Positions 35,837 to 43,883 of a DNA stretch of 64,000 nt are shown piece after piece (position 1 is the first letter of the stretch; each line of letters starts with the position of its first letter). Made by a program: the position numbers and the translations under genes. This DNA is from a virus, in IMG/VR virus record IMGVR_UViG_3300017788_002590, positions 1 to 64,000 of that record, one strand, 5' to 3'. The notes under the pieces are model-generated. The model was not told the origin of the DNA. It did not search any database and was given only the letters and a program-made list of their open reading frames with translations.

Positions 35837-36996
35837 ATTATCCTCTCATCTATGTATAGTTTAATTTCTTGATGAATTTCTGCAATAGTCATTTCTCCGA
35901 TATCTGGTTTTGATATTTGAGGTCTATATATTTTGTAAGTATTTATACATTTTTCTTCGATTTGCTCAGCCGCTTTGTTTCCTGCCTCGTCATTATCTGT
36001 TAAGATAACTAAGCTCATAGCGCCAGAAGCATCTAAAATCATTTTTTGCCTATCACTAAGATTACAGCCAAAAATACCTACACTGTTATGTATTCCAGCT
36101 TCTTCTAGCCTCCAAACATTACCAGGGCTTTCTACTATTATAGCATATTGTAAATCTTGAATATATTTTTTAGCATACCACATATTATATAAACAATTTT
36201 GACTTTTAAAATTTGAACTGTGTTTCCATTTAGGATATAAAAATTTCTTAGAATCATCTGGACAGTTATTTTTTGAATTATGAAAACATGAACATATATT
36301 GCATTTTTCGTATATGCTTCTTCCGGAACACCCTATCATGTATTCGTGATCTATATCATAGATAGGAACCACTATTCTATCGGACATTTCTTTATTTTTT
36401 TTGTTGCAATACCCGATATCGTATTTGACCAGGATTTCTTCAGAAAAATTCCTATCTAAATAATACTTAGCAGGAATATCTAAATGGTATTTAATAGTTT
36501 TTCTAGTAGGGAAATTATTTGTATTGCTTTTAGGGATAATAATATTATTAATAGCATTAGCAAACTCTTGTTTATTTTTTGTAGTTTTGGAAATTTTGAT
36601 GTCTTTGATATCTTTATTTAAGAATAGGCTTATAAAGTTTATGGTTTCGGCAAATGAACAAGTGTCATCTCCGGGCTGAGACCAACCTTTTTGTGCAGAC
36701 AAGAGGCCCCTAACGAAGCCTATAATCGATCCTTTAAAAATCTTTTCGCAGGAGTGGGTTCTACATTTCCAGTTGCCTCTATAAGAATCTCCGTTTGGAT
36801 ATAGATTTATAGCTCCAATATTATCTCCTCCGTGTATAGGGCAAGCCATTGTAACCATTTTATCATTAAGCTTATATTCTAAAGCAAAATAATCAAGAAG
36901 GTCTTCTATTCGGTCGCAAAGATCGTCGCACAAAACTTTTAATTTGGCTTGATCATTCAAACGGTACGTCTTCGGTTTCTGATTCATTGTTATCAT
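35833..36996 (-). CDS. dnaG: DnaG-type DNA primase with CHC2-like zinc finger and TOPRIM (387 aa)
   Basis: The N-terminal zinc finger is visible as MACPIHGG plus CRTHSCEKIF. The TOPRIM domain has AIIVESPGNVWRLEEAG and LVILTDNDEAG. A second cysteine group (KCNICSCFHNSKNNCP) lies between them and may bind another metal. It makes RNA primers and partners with the DnaB-type helicase immediately upstream. The assigned ATG overlaps the helicase gene by 44 bases without a clear ribosome-binding site. A TTG further inside (LNDQAKLKV) is a possible alternative start. Confidence 0.84.
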   Translation of the reverse strand: MITMNQKPKTYRLNDQAKLKVLCDDLCDRIEDLLDYFALEYKLNDKMVTMACPIHGGDNIGAINLYPNGDSYRGNWKCRTHSCEKIFKGSIIGFVRGLLSAQKGWSQPGDDTCSFAETINFISLFLNKDIKDIKISKTTKNKQEFANAINNIIIPKSNTNNFPTRKTIKYHLDIPAKYYLDRNFSEEILVKYDIGYCNKKNKEMSDRIVVPIYDIDHEYMIGCSGRSIYEKCNICSCFHNSKNNCPDDSKKFLYPKWKHSSNFKSQNCLYNMWYAKKYIQDLQYAIIVESPGNVWRLEEAGIHNSVGIFGCNLSDRQKMILDASGAMSLVILTDNDEAGNKAAEQIEEKCINTYKIYRPQISKPDIGEMTIAEIHQEIKLYIDERII

Positions 36997-38419
36997 TTAT
37001 AAGAAATCCATTGGAACGAGATGATAAATTTTTAGTTAATTCTAGTCTAGTTTTGCCTTCTTCTATTTTGGCACACCATCCCTTCATATGGCAGTTTATA
37101 TAGTCATTGTCGTCTAAACCACCACCATGACGACTTATAAGTGGTACCAATTTTCTATTGCCATTATTTGGGCCATCTTCTGCTATTTCTTCTGGTGTTT
37201 TTCGTTTAAATATACTGAAATTACTACATAGCCATATAATACGATCAGATCCGCTAGCAGTATCTGTACTTTCTTTTGTGATCCCATCTCTATTAAGTTG
37301 GATAAAAGCCACAATAGGAATTTTATATTTAGTAGCAAAATTATGTAGTTGAGTCATCATGAAGCCTAGAACCTGATATTCTTTAAGATCTTGATTCATG
37401 CCCTGAGAATCCATCAGTTTTAGATAATCGTAAAAAATGACACAATCGTTAGCTGTACCATCTGTTTTTAAGCCTACTTCTTTGACTATCCATCTTCTCA
37501 TTATGGATATCTGATCCTCAAAAGGTTTGCCAGCTATAGACTTATAATACAGAGGCGTCTCTTTTAAGGAAATGGCTGCTTGTTGTATTTTACTGTTTTG
37601 ACTAGGAGATTCTGCGAATTTACCTGTTTCTATGTGATTGATTTCTATCTCTGTCATCATAGCCATAATTCTATTAATATGATCTTCTTTAGTCATCTCA
37701 GTATCCATATTAAGAACTGGAATTTTTAGCTTATTAGCAATGTAAAAACCGATATTATCTGATAATAATGTTTTACCGGTTTTAGGCCTGGCCGCTATAA
37801 CATTCACCGTACTTTTGCGCAATCCTCCTCCTATTGCTTGGTCATATGCTGGAAAACCTGTTGGAATACCAACCTGATCTATAGGATTATTGATTAATTG
37901 ATCTATATACGAATCTAGATCATGTCCTATATTGATTGGTGCATTATCACTATCTGCTAACAAATTAGAAAAATCAAAAATAGCATCTTCTGCTATTCCC
38001 AGAATATTTCCTATTGTTTCCGTGCCTGTAATATCTAATAGTTTATCTTGTGCATTTTCTAACTGCTGTCTCAGAAGTCTGGCTATTTCAAGTTTTCGAA
38101 TTTTGGCTGCAAATTTGCGAACATTATCGTGATTTACGGGAAAATCTAAAATAGCTCTTAGATGTTGAGTTTCTTCCTTTTTTGTTAGGATATGTGTTAA
38201 TCCCAATTCTTCTGCTGTAGAAAAAATAATCGCTAGATCTATAGAGATTTTTTGTTCTCTTTCCATAATTCTTTTGAGACACTGGTATATAATCTTATTA
38301 CTATCAACAGTAAAAGAGGATTCTTGAACCAAATCAGCAACGTCTAAGTAGGCAGTATCTCCATATCTGCATATACCAGCTAATACCGCTCTTTCGGCGG
38401 ATGTGTCACATAGTATCAT
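36953..38419 (-). CDS. dnaB: DnaB-like replicative helicase (488 aa)
   Basis: The N-terminal helical domain (ERAVLAGICRYGDTAYLDV) is followed by a linker and RecA-type C-domain. The P-loop is ARPKTGKT (about residues 210-217) and the Walker B is VIFYDYLKLMD. HDxxR-like elements are seen near IWLCSNFSIFKRK. Length matches DnaB. The start at 38419 is chosen because an AAGGAG site lies 7 bases before this ATG, and the ATGA overlaps the previous stop. A frame 6 codons longer exists. It unwinds DNA at the fork and loads the primase encoded next. Confidence 0.9.
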   Translation of the reverse strand: MILCDTSAERAVLAGICRYGDTAYLDVADLVQESSFTVDSNKIIYQCLKRIMEREQKISIDLAIIFSTAEELGLTHILTKKEETQHLRAILDFPVNHDNVRKFAAKIRKLEIARLLRQQLENAQDKLLDITGTETIGNILGIAEDAIFDFSNLLADSDNAPINIGHDLDSYIDQLINNPIDQVGIPTGFPAYDQAIGGGLRKSTVNVIAARPKTGKTLLSDNIGFYIANKLKIPVLNMDTEMTKEDHINRIMAMMTEIEINHIETGKFAESPSQNSKIQQAAISLKETPLYYKSIAGKPFEDQISIMRRWIVKEVGLKTDGTANDCVIFYDYLKLMDSQGMNQDLKEYQVLGFMMTQLHNFATKYKIPIVAFIQLNRDGITKESTDTASGSDRIIWLCSNFSIFKRKTPEEIAEDGPNNGNRKLVPLISRHGGGLDDNDYINCHMKGWCAKIEEGKTRLELTKNLSSRSNGFLINDNNESETEDVPFE

Positions 38420-38790
38420 CCTGAACTCCTTGAACACTCGTTACATTTATATCTGTCTGCACTCTCTGGTAGTAAAGCAGGATTAACCTCTTCTGTTCTT
38501 CCACACACTCTGCACCTAACATGGGCTGGTTCATATTTTCTCATTCTGGGTGTGGGAGCGTGTTTGGATAATGCTCTGTCGATGTCTGTATCGGTTTTGT
38601 GAAAATGAGATTCGGACATTGTGTCAAACTTATTTACAAAATTGTCTTTTTTTATTGTTTTATTTGGAACGGTATTAATAGTTGTATTTTTAGTATTATC
38701 CGATTCCGTATCTTGCTTCGGTTCGTTAGGAAGCATCGCTTGTAGCATCGCTATCATTTGTTTTATTTGTTCTGGACTTAGATTATCCAT
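38416..38790 (-). CDS. Small C-terminal zinc-ribbon protein (124 aa)
   Basis: The N-terminal helix SPEQIKQMIAMLQAML is followed by a long polar, Asn/Thr/Lys-rich linker and a C-terminal zinc ribbon (CRVCGRTEEV, then CNECSR). No family was recognised. The position directly upstream of the helicase, with an 8-base overlap with the gene before it and an AAAGGA site, hints at a helicase-loader, transcription or translation adaptor, but this is inference. Confidence 0.65.
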   Translation of the reverse strand: MDNLSPEQIKQMIAMLQAMLPNEPKQDTESDNTKNTTINTVPNKTIKKDNFVNKFDTMSESHFHKTDTDIDRALSKHAPTPRMRKYEPAHVRCRVCGRTEEVNPALLPESADRYKCNECSRSSG

Positions 38791-39292
38791 GCTTCATTCC
38801 TTTTGATCTTTGTATGGAGATTAAAATATCTGATAAGTTTTTAATGGAGCTAGCCAAATATGTCAATCTGTCCGATCTTTGCTTAGCATATTTTTTAATT
38901 TTTTGTAATTGATTGGCTTTTTGGTTGTGTTTGATGGCCTGTGCAGATTTTTCTATATATCCATACCCCTTATAATTATTAATATCATCAGCGATTACCT
39001 CTTTAATAGTTTCTTCCGCCCAGTTATACCTAGCTAATTCTCTGTTGAGTGTTCTTTGTACATGAAAAGCAAATTGTGCTAGACGATATGATATCTGACC
39101 ACAGTCCTCTGTCGTTGTTCTTTCTAGCACATCTCTGGACATTGTCAAGTATTCGTTTAGCTCATTTTCTGGCAAAGACTGTGGATTGTACTGAGGTAAT
39201 CCTACAGATTTTTCGTATTCGTCAAGTATGCGATCCCATTCCGCAACTTCTTCTTTGGAGGGTTTGTTGGCTACGTCAATCTGGTTTTCCAT
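38783..39292 (-). CDS. Putative UvsY-like recombination mediator or helical replication accessory (169 aa)
   Basis: Mostly helical and basic toward the end, with QLQKIKKYAKQRSDRLTYLA and SSIKNLSDILISIQRSK at the C-terminus. This resembles the last two helices of T4 UvsY-type mediators, but the identity is not certain. No enzymatic motifs. It sits just downstream of a small nuclease and RecA and upstream of the helicase. A protein that loads RecA on SSB-coated DNA would fit. It overlaps the upstream gene by 22 bases. Confidence 0.5.
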   Translation of the reverse strand: MENQIDVANKPSKEEVAEWDRILDEYEKSVGLPQYNPQSLPENELNEYLTMSRDVLERTTTEDCGQISYRLAQFAFHVQRTLNRELARYNWAEETIKEVIADDINNYKGYGYIEKSAQAIKHNQKANQLQKIKKYAKQRSDRLTYLASSIKNLSDILISIQRSKGMKHG

Positions 39293-39675
39293 TCTTCTAT
39301 GCTTTCATTATAAGGTAATTCTATATAGATAATATTATTCTGATGACACCATTCTTGTTTATCTTGATCTCTCTTTTTATGTTTTGCAAATCCCATAAGA
39401 TTGGTGTGGTAAAACGGAGTGAATTTATAATGCTGAGATCCATGGACTTCTATACATTTTCTTATTAGGGGTAAATAGAAGTCTAAATATAGGATTTCTG
39501 TTTTTCTTAATGGTATCGGAACTTCTTCTAGTATTTGTAGCGTAGGAAAACAATCTTTTAACAAGTCTCTAGCCTTTAGGTGCAAATCTGATTTAGTTAA
39601 TAGTTTTCCATGGGCTATACCTCCACTTAATTGCCAAGATTGTAGATTGCCATCAAGGTCTAAGATTTGTTGCAT
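39271..39675 (-). CDS. Small Vsr/PD-(D/E)XK-type endonuclease (134 aa)
   Basis: Contains LYLDFYLPLIRKCIEVHGSQ, with D and E-x-H elements, then KHKKRDQDKQEWC and a closing strand IIYIELPY, the pattern of single-domain Vsr/DUF559-like nucleases. No separate DNA-binding module is attached. It starts 16 bases before the end of the RecA gene. It could resolve or nick recombination intermediates, or be a minimal homing endonuclease. Confidence 0.68.
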   Translation of the reverse strand: MQQILDLDGNLQSWQLSGGIAHGKLLTKSDLHLKARDLLKDCFPTLQILEEVPIPLRKTEILYLDFYLPLIRKCIEVHGSQHYKFTPFYHTNLMGFAKHKKRDQDKQEWCHQNNIIYIELPYNESIEEWKTRLT

Positions 39676-40682
39676 GATATGTTCATTGTTGAGTATAGGC
39701 TATCCGTAAGAGACTTGTAAACTTCGGGATTGTCTACTACATATTGTCTTAATTTCTCTGTTCCCTGAAATTTGGGCTTATCGTCTACAGATGTAAGAGT
39801 GTACCACGCTCCACCTTTAGAAATAATACCTAAATCTATACATAGCATCACCAATTCCATTGCTTTATCTATACCGTGTCCATATCTTATATAGCTTTTA
39901 ATAGTTCCGCCAGGAGAACCCAGCGCAGAGCATAATACTTGCCATTCGACTTCTTGTCCGATTTGTGCGCCATCTGCGGAAACTCTCCATGGAGAAAACA
40001 TTTTGGCTTTTAGTTTTACGTCTGTTTGATATGCTATAGCCTGTCCGCTTTTTTCCTTCCATTCTACATTTCCGTATCCAGGATTACCCATTAGATGAGT
40101 AATACCTATTACTATATTTTTATTAACAGGTATAACATTTCCTACTTTACGACAAAATTTAGCCAATAATTTTGCTCCGTCTGCTCGTTGCATTTTGTCC
40201 ATATCGCTTGTTATCTCAGCTTCTGTACAAAGAGCAGAATATGAATCGATTATCAATATTGATCCTGGTTCTTCATTAATTATGCGTTCAGCTATTTGTA
40301 AGTATTCTTCCGCATGTAAAATTTTACCTTGTTGAGACCCTATGATATCGAATCTTTCTAAATCTAGTGCTGATATCCCTTCTAGATCTCTTTTCTTCAA
40401 TCTACCTTCGATGTTTAGATAGTACACATGACGAGATTTTTTTAAATCTCCTTGGTATTCTGGTTTTTGGGCAGTAGCCGCGAAATCCAGCGACGTTGTA
40501 GTTTTTCCGCATTTTGGTTGACCAGTGAATATTACAAAACTTCCTTCTGGTATACCCCCGTTCAGCACTATATCCAAAGCTGGACTAACAGGAATTGTTA
40601 TTAATTCTCTATCTACTATGGATGTTGCCGATAGTATAATATCACTTCCAAAGCTTTTTTTTACATCCTCTTTAAGACTCAT
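39660..40682 (-). CDS. recA: RecA/UvsX-like recombinase (340 aa)
   Basis: The P-loop is GQPKCGKT (54-61). The Walker B is SILIIDSYSALC. QRADGAKLLAKFCRKVG and NKNIVIGITHLMGNPGYGN occupy the positions of RecA loops L1/L2 and the following strand. The length fits phage RecA/UvsX. It forms ATP-dependent filaments on ssDNA for strand exchange. Encoded beside a nuclease and a possible mediator, it fits a recombination-dependent replication system. Confidence 0.9.
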   Translation of the reverse strand: MSLKEDVKKSFGSDIILSATSIVDRELITIPVSPALDIVLNGGIPEGSFVIFTGQPKCGKTTTSLDFAATAQKPEYQGDLKKSRHVYYLNIEGRLKKRDLEGISALDLERFDIIGSQQGKILHAEEYLQIAERIINEEPGSILIIDSYSALCTEAEITSDMDKMQRADGAKLLAKFCRKVGNVIPVNKNIVIGITHLMGNPGYGNVEWKEKSGQAIAYQTDVKLKAKMFSPWRVSADGAQIGQEVEWQVLCSALGSPGGTIKSYIRYGHGIDKAMELVMLCIDLGIISKGGAWYTLTSVDDKPKFQGTEKLRQYVVDNPEVYKSLTDSLYSTMNISCNKS

Positions 40683-41097
40683 TGTCTATCTCCCTTAGTT
40701 TGGATAGTATATTTGATTTACTGGAATTGGATCTACCAAAAGAAGTATTTTCTTTACGGTCTATTTCTTTGGTAAAATTTTCTACAACCGTTTTGAGTTT
40801 AGCTTCCTCTTTCTCTATGATAGCAATCAGATGAGGGGCTCGCAATGAGAAAATTTTTTGTGCCTCAGTGCTTAACAGAGCATTAATGATAGCTTTTGCT
40901 GGATACGTCTTGAGTAATTTATTTGCTGTAGCTATTTGATTACGAAAAAAAGCTCCCCATTTTTTGCTGATCCAAAATTTATAATGCAAATCTAGTTTAT
41001 CTATTTTAGCTTTTTTTTCGCATATAATTTCAGTAATATACTGAGCTGGAGATACTTCTTTATTATTGGAGTATCTAGATATATATCTAAATGTCAT
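40672..41097 (-). CDS. Unknown helical protein upstream of RecA (141 aa)
   Basis: Basic and helical: YKFWISKKWGAFFRNQIATA is followed by ANKLLKTYPAKAIINALLST. The long C-terminal helices are rich in K, E and N. No family recognised. It overlaps the RecA start by 11 bases and shares its operon, so a role in recombination or DNA replication is likely by context only. Confidence 0.58.
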   Translation of the reverse strand: MTFRYISRYSNNKEVSPAQYITEIICEKKAKIDKLDLHYKFWISKKWGAFFRNQIATANKLLKTYPAKAIINALLSTEAQKIFSLRAPHLIAIIEKEEAKLKTVVENFTKEIDRKENTSFGRSNSSKSNILSKLREIDNES

Positions 41098-41483
41098 TTT
41101 ATGATTTTAGTAATAATTTTTGCGCAATTGGTTATATTTGTATCAAAGATACTAAAAAATTCATCTAAGGATTTGGTATAATCACAACCGGATGGAACAG
41201 GGATATGGTACATATGTTCTTCTCTTGTTTCTATATTATCCAAATATCCGGAGTCATTAAGAGTTGTAACCTCTGTGATGACCCTAATGAGTATTTCTCT
41301 ATGGTAATCTGTTACGTGTTTTTGTTCGACACAATTAAAAGGATCTGGTACTTTTGGTATTTCTGGTGCTGTTTTGGACATTTCTTGATCCAAAGCTGTA
41401 GCTATTTTTGATTGTAGATCATAGAAAAGCTTTTGTTCTCTTTCGTTTAAGCTTTTAGAAATTACTTCTTCTAGATTATTCAT
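41094..41483 (-). CDS. Unknown protein (129 aa)
   Basis: A slightly acidic, helical N-terminus (EREQKLFYDLQSKIATALDQ) is followed by a strand-rich middle (HMYHIPVPSGCDYTK) and a last helix (NITNCAKIITKIIK). No family was recognised and no metal-binding clusters were seen. It overlaps the next gene by 4 bases in the operon. Confidence 0.55.
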   Translation of the reverse strand: MNNLEEVISKSLNEREQKLFYDLQSKIATALDQEMSKTAPEIPKVPDPFNCVEQKHVTDYHREILIRVITEVTTLNDSGYLDNIETREEHMYHIPVPSGCDYTKSLDEFFSIFDTNITNCAKIITKIIK

Positions 41484-41489
41484 AATATT

Positions 41490-41846
41490 TCACGAATTGG
41501 GTTTGAATATAAAAGACTTATTATTATGAGACGAATTATTTCCATAATGTTTTTTATGTTCTTCTGCTAATGCCGAAGCCTCTTTTGTCATTATAGCAAC
41601 CTTTTGCCTTCCGCTCATACTACTAGTTATCATGTTATTCTGTAGTGTGGGTTTTACTGCTACCGGTTCGGAAGTAGTTTCTATACTATTTGTAGATTTT
41701 ATAACAAAGTTATCCAAAATTTTTGATACAGTATTTTCTGAAAGATTTAGCTCTTTAGAAATTGTTGGTATATCTATATTTTGACTATTCAACCAAAGCA
41801 CAGCGTATTGTTTTGTCTTATTGGTGTGATTGGTATTTGTCATCAA
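41490..41846 (-). CDS. Helix-turn-helix protein (118 aa)
   Basis: The N-terminal ~50 residues form a helix-turn-helix (WLNSQNIDIPTISKELNLSE with NTVSKILDN as recognition helix), as in sigma70 region 4 and resolvase-type DNA-binding domains. The remainder is an Asn/Ser/Lys-rich tail. It could be a phage transcriptional regulator. It overlaps the upstream gene by 4 bases. Confidence 0.65.
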   Translation of the reverse strand: MMTNTNHTNKTKQYAVLWLNSQNIDIPTISKELNLSENTVSKILDNFVIKSTNSIETTSEPVAVKPTLQNNMITSSMSGRQKVAIMTKEASALAEEHKKHYGNNSSHNNKSFIFKPNS

Positions 41847-42235
41847 TAACTCTCTCTTTCTGCATTATATAGCCATGCGATATTTTTGGTGGATAAAAAT
41901 TTTAGATACCATTCAAAAGCTTTGGGATTTACTTCTTTGAATCTTTTATTGGTTCTACACACATCATTAACAAATAAATCAGCCCCTGTTTGCTCATCTG
42001 TAACAGATAAAGGATTTACTAGTTTTGCTGACCCATCTATCTTTATAAGATATTTGGTAGACCTATCTTTACGAGTTACTTTTTTTGCGTATACATTATT
42101 GTCATCATGGTTTTTTATAGGAAAAGTTTCTATAAAACCATCCTCCTGTCCTATAATAGTATAATAAACAGACTCACTTTCTGTGTCCGGTTGTTGAGAG
42201 AAGATATTCTCTTTGTTACTAAATATATGCATCAT
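41843..42235 (-). CDS. Unknown protein (130 aa)
   Basis: Mixed alpha/beta, with VYYTIIGQEDGFIETFPI and KKVTRKDRSTKYLIK near the N-terminus and helical AFEWYLKFLSTKNIAWLYNA near the end. No known family or motif recognised. Flanked by a zinc ribbon gene and an HTH gene, with 4-base overlaps on both sides. Confidence 0.55.
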   Translation of the reverse strand: MMHIFSNKENIFSQQPDTESESVYYTIIGQEDGFIETFPIKNHDDNNVYAKKVTRKDRSTKYLIKIDGSAKLVNPLSVTDEQTGADLFVNDVCRTNKRFKEVNPKAFEWYLKFLSTKNIAWLYNAERESY

Positions 42236-42585
42236 AAATGTCTCCAGTTAGTTTTTTTTCCTTTTTTCTTTATTCTTGACATTCCTGTTGGTAGTTGTTT
42301 TTCTGATTCGGCTTCTTTATATGAGTTATGACGATCATATAGTGCAGATTTTTCATCACCAGACATTCTATCTCTATTCCTATTAGCTAAGTCTCCGATA
42401 GTTTTTAGTTCTGTGTCCGATTTTTTTACACACGAGGTTATGGTCGAAACATCTAGCATATATTGTCTATCTGTTTGAATTGAGTCGCACAGTGGGCATT
42501 TAGGAGACTTTTCATAATCCTTTATAGGAAAAAAGAGTTCAAAATTGTGATCGCAATGATTACACTTGTAACTATAAACAGGCAT
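42232..42585 (-). CDS. FmdB-like zinc ribbon protein (117 aa)
   Basis: The N-terminus MPVYSYKCNHCDHNFELFFP plus KCPLCDS is the classic FmdB/CxxC_CxxC zinc ribbon. The C-terminal half is basic and charged (RIKKKGKKTNW). Such small ribbons are common in phages and act in transcription-related or unknown roles. The ATG lies 1 base after the upstream HNH gene stop. Confidence 0.7.
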   Translation of the reverse strand: MPVYSYKCNHCDHNFELFFPIKDYEKSPKCPLCDSIQTDRQYMLDVSTITSCVKKSDTELKTIGDLANRNRDRMSGDEKSALYDRHNSYKEAESEKQLPTGMSRIKKKGKKTNWRHL

Positions 42586-42586
42586 T

Positions 42587-43150
42587 TTATTGTATATAAT
42601 TTAACCATGGCTTTGGAATATCCTGTGATATAGTAAGTAGTTCACTATACAAAGGCAAGTATCTTGGAGATTTTTTTGGAATATAGGCATTATTTATTAG
42701 AGGCATATTGGCTTGGGTCGGTGTTTTATCTGCTTTTTTTGCATTACATTTCTTACATGCTGTTACAATATTAGTCCATGTTGTTGGAGAACTATTTTTT
42801 TTCCATTGTGATTTAGGTATAATATGATCATATGTTAACTGATTAATACTATAGGAATGACCACAATATTGGCAAGTATAATTATCTCGTATAAAAAGAT
42901 TTTTTCTAGAAAAATTAACTGGCGAATTATTGATTCTAAAGTATCGAGTAGTTTTTATAACAGCTGGCAATTTAAATTTTCTATTTGCTGTTCCAACAAC
43001 ATAATCATTGTCATAATAGTCTATAATTTCAATACTAGGATTGTCTGTGCTATAGAAACGGTAATACCAAACCATAGCTCTTTGCCAGTCTATGATTCCT
43101 ATCGGAGAATAATCGGCATTTAGTACTAAACACGATTTATGATTGTTCAT
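42587..43150 (-). CDS. HNH endonuclease (187 aa)
   Basis: The HNH core includes CQYCG, QLTYDHIIPKSQW, WTNIVTACKKCNAKKAD, with two CxxC zinc pairs and the DH and N residues in the usual positions. A 100-residue N-terminal region precedes it (RAMVWYYRFYSTDNP). It is a site-specific nuclease of the type used for homing or DNA processing. It overlaps PhoH by 14 bases. Confidence 0.82.
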   Translation of the reverse strand: MNNHKSCLVLNADYSPIGIIDWQRAMVWYYRFYSTDNPSIEIIDYYDNDYVVGTANRKFKLPAVIKTTRYFRINNSPVNFSRKNLFIRDNYTCQYCGHSYSINQLTYDHIIPKSQWKKNSSPTTWTNIVTACKKCNAKKADKTPTQANMPLINNAYIPKKSPRYLPLYSELLTISQDIPKPWLNYIQ

Positions 43151-43859
43151 ATGAATCTAGCCTATTAATAATATCACCGATAATAGGATTTCTTACAATA
43201 TCTGATATAGATAATTTGACAAAACCAAGATTATTTAATCCATCCAAAAATCTGATCATATCATAAAAACCGCCCCTTTGATGTTTTTGCAAATCAGATT
43301 GTGCTATATCTCCGGTGAGGATCATTTTACTATCTATGCCAATACGTGTCAACAACATTTTTAGTTGGTCATACGATGCATTTTGACACTCATCAGCAAC
43401 AATAAAACACCTATGAAAACTTCTGCCTCTCATTAAACCAAGAGGTACGATTTCTATTCTATTGGAAAGTTTTAATCTGGTATATGTGGGTATGGAAATA
43501 AAATAATTTAATTCATCTAGTATAGGCAGTAAATAAGGATGTATTTTTTCTTCGGCAGTTCCTGGTAGGTACCCTAATTTTTCTCCTGCCTCAACTACTG
43601 GTCTGGTTATGATAATGCGCTCTACTTTATGTTCTAATAAATACTCTAAAGCCATACCGATAGCAATATGCGTTTTGCCGCTACCGGCTACTCCTTGACA
43701 AAAAGTAATAATGTTTTCTGCAGCAGTTCTAATGTACTCTGTTTGATTTTTACTTCTTGGTTTTAATTTATTCTTAAATGAATAGGCGGTATCGTCCTGA
43801 GATATTTTATTAGTTAAATCTAGTATATTTTCTTTGTTGTTTTTTGTTTTTTTTCTCAA
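43137..43859 (-). CDS. phoH: PhoH-like ATPase (240 aa)
   Basis: GVAGSGKTH is the P-loop (56-64). IIITRPVVEAGEKLGYLPG is the conserved PhoH block, and FIVADECQNASYDQLKMLL is the Walker B region. The family is a cytoplasmic ATPase widespread in large phages, possibly involved in RNA or phosphate metabolism. The start is a TTG (43859) after an AAAGGG site; no ATG gives a fitting N-terminus. It heads the replication-recombination run downstream of RNR. Confidence 0.87.
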   Translation of the reverse strand: MRKKTKNNKENILDLTNKISQDDTAYSFKNKLKPRSKNQTEYIRTAAENIITFCQGVAGSGKTHIAIGMALEYLLEHKVERIIITRPVVEAGEKLGYLPGTAEEKIHPYLLPILDELNYFISIPTYTRLKLSNRIEIVPLGLMRGRSFHRCFIVADECQNASYDQLKMLLTRIGIDSKMILTGDIAQSDLQKHQRGGFYDMIRFLDGLNNLGFVKLSISDIVRNPIIGDIINRLDSYEQS

Positions 43860-43883
43860 AATAAACCCTTTCTGAAATAAAGA

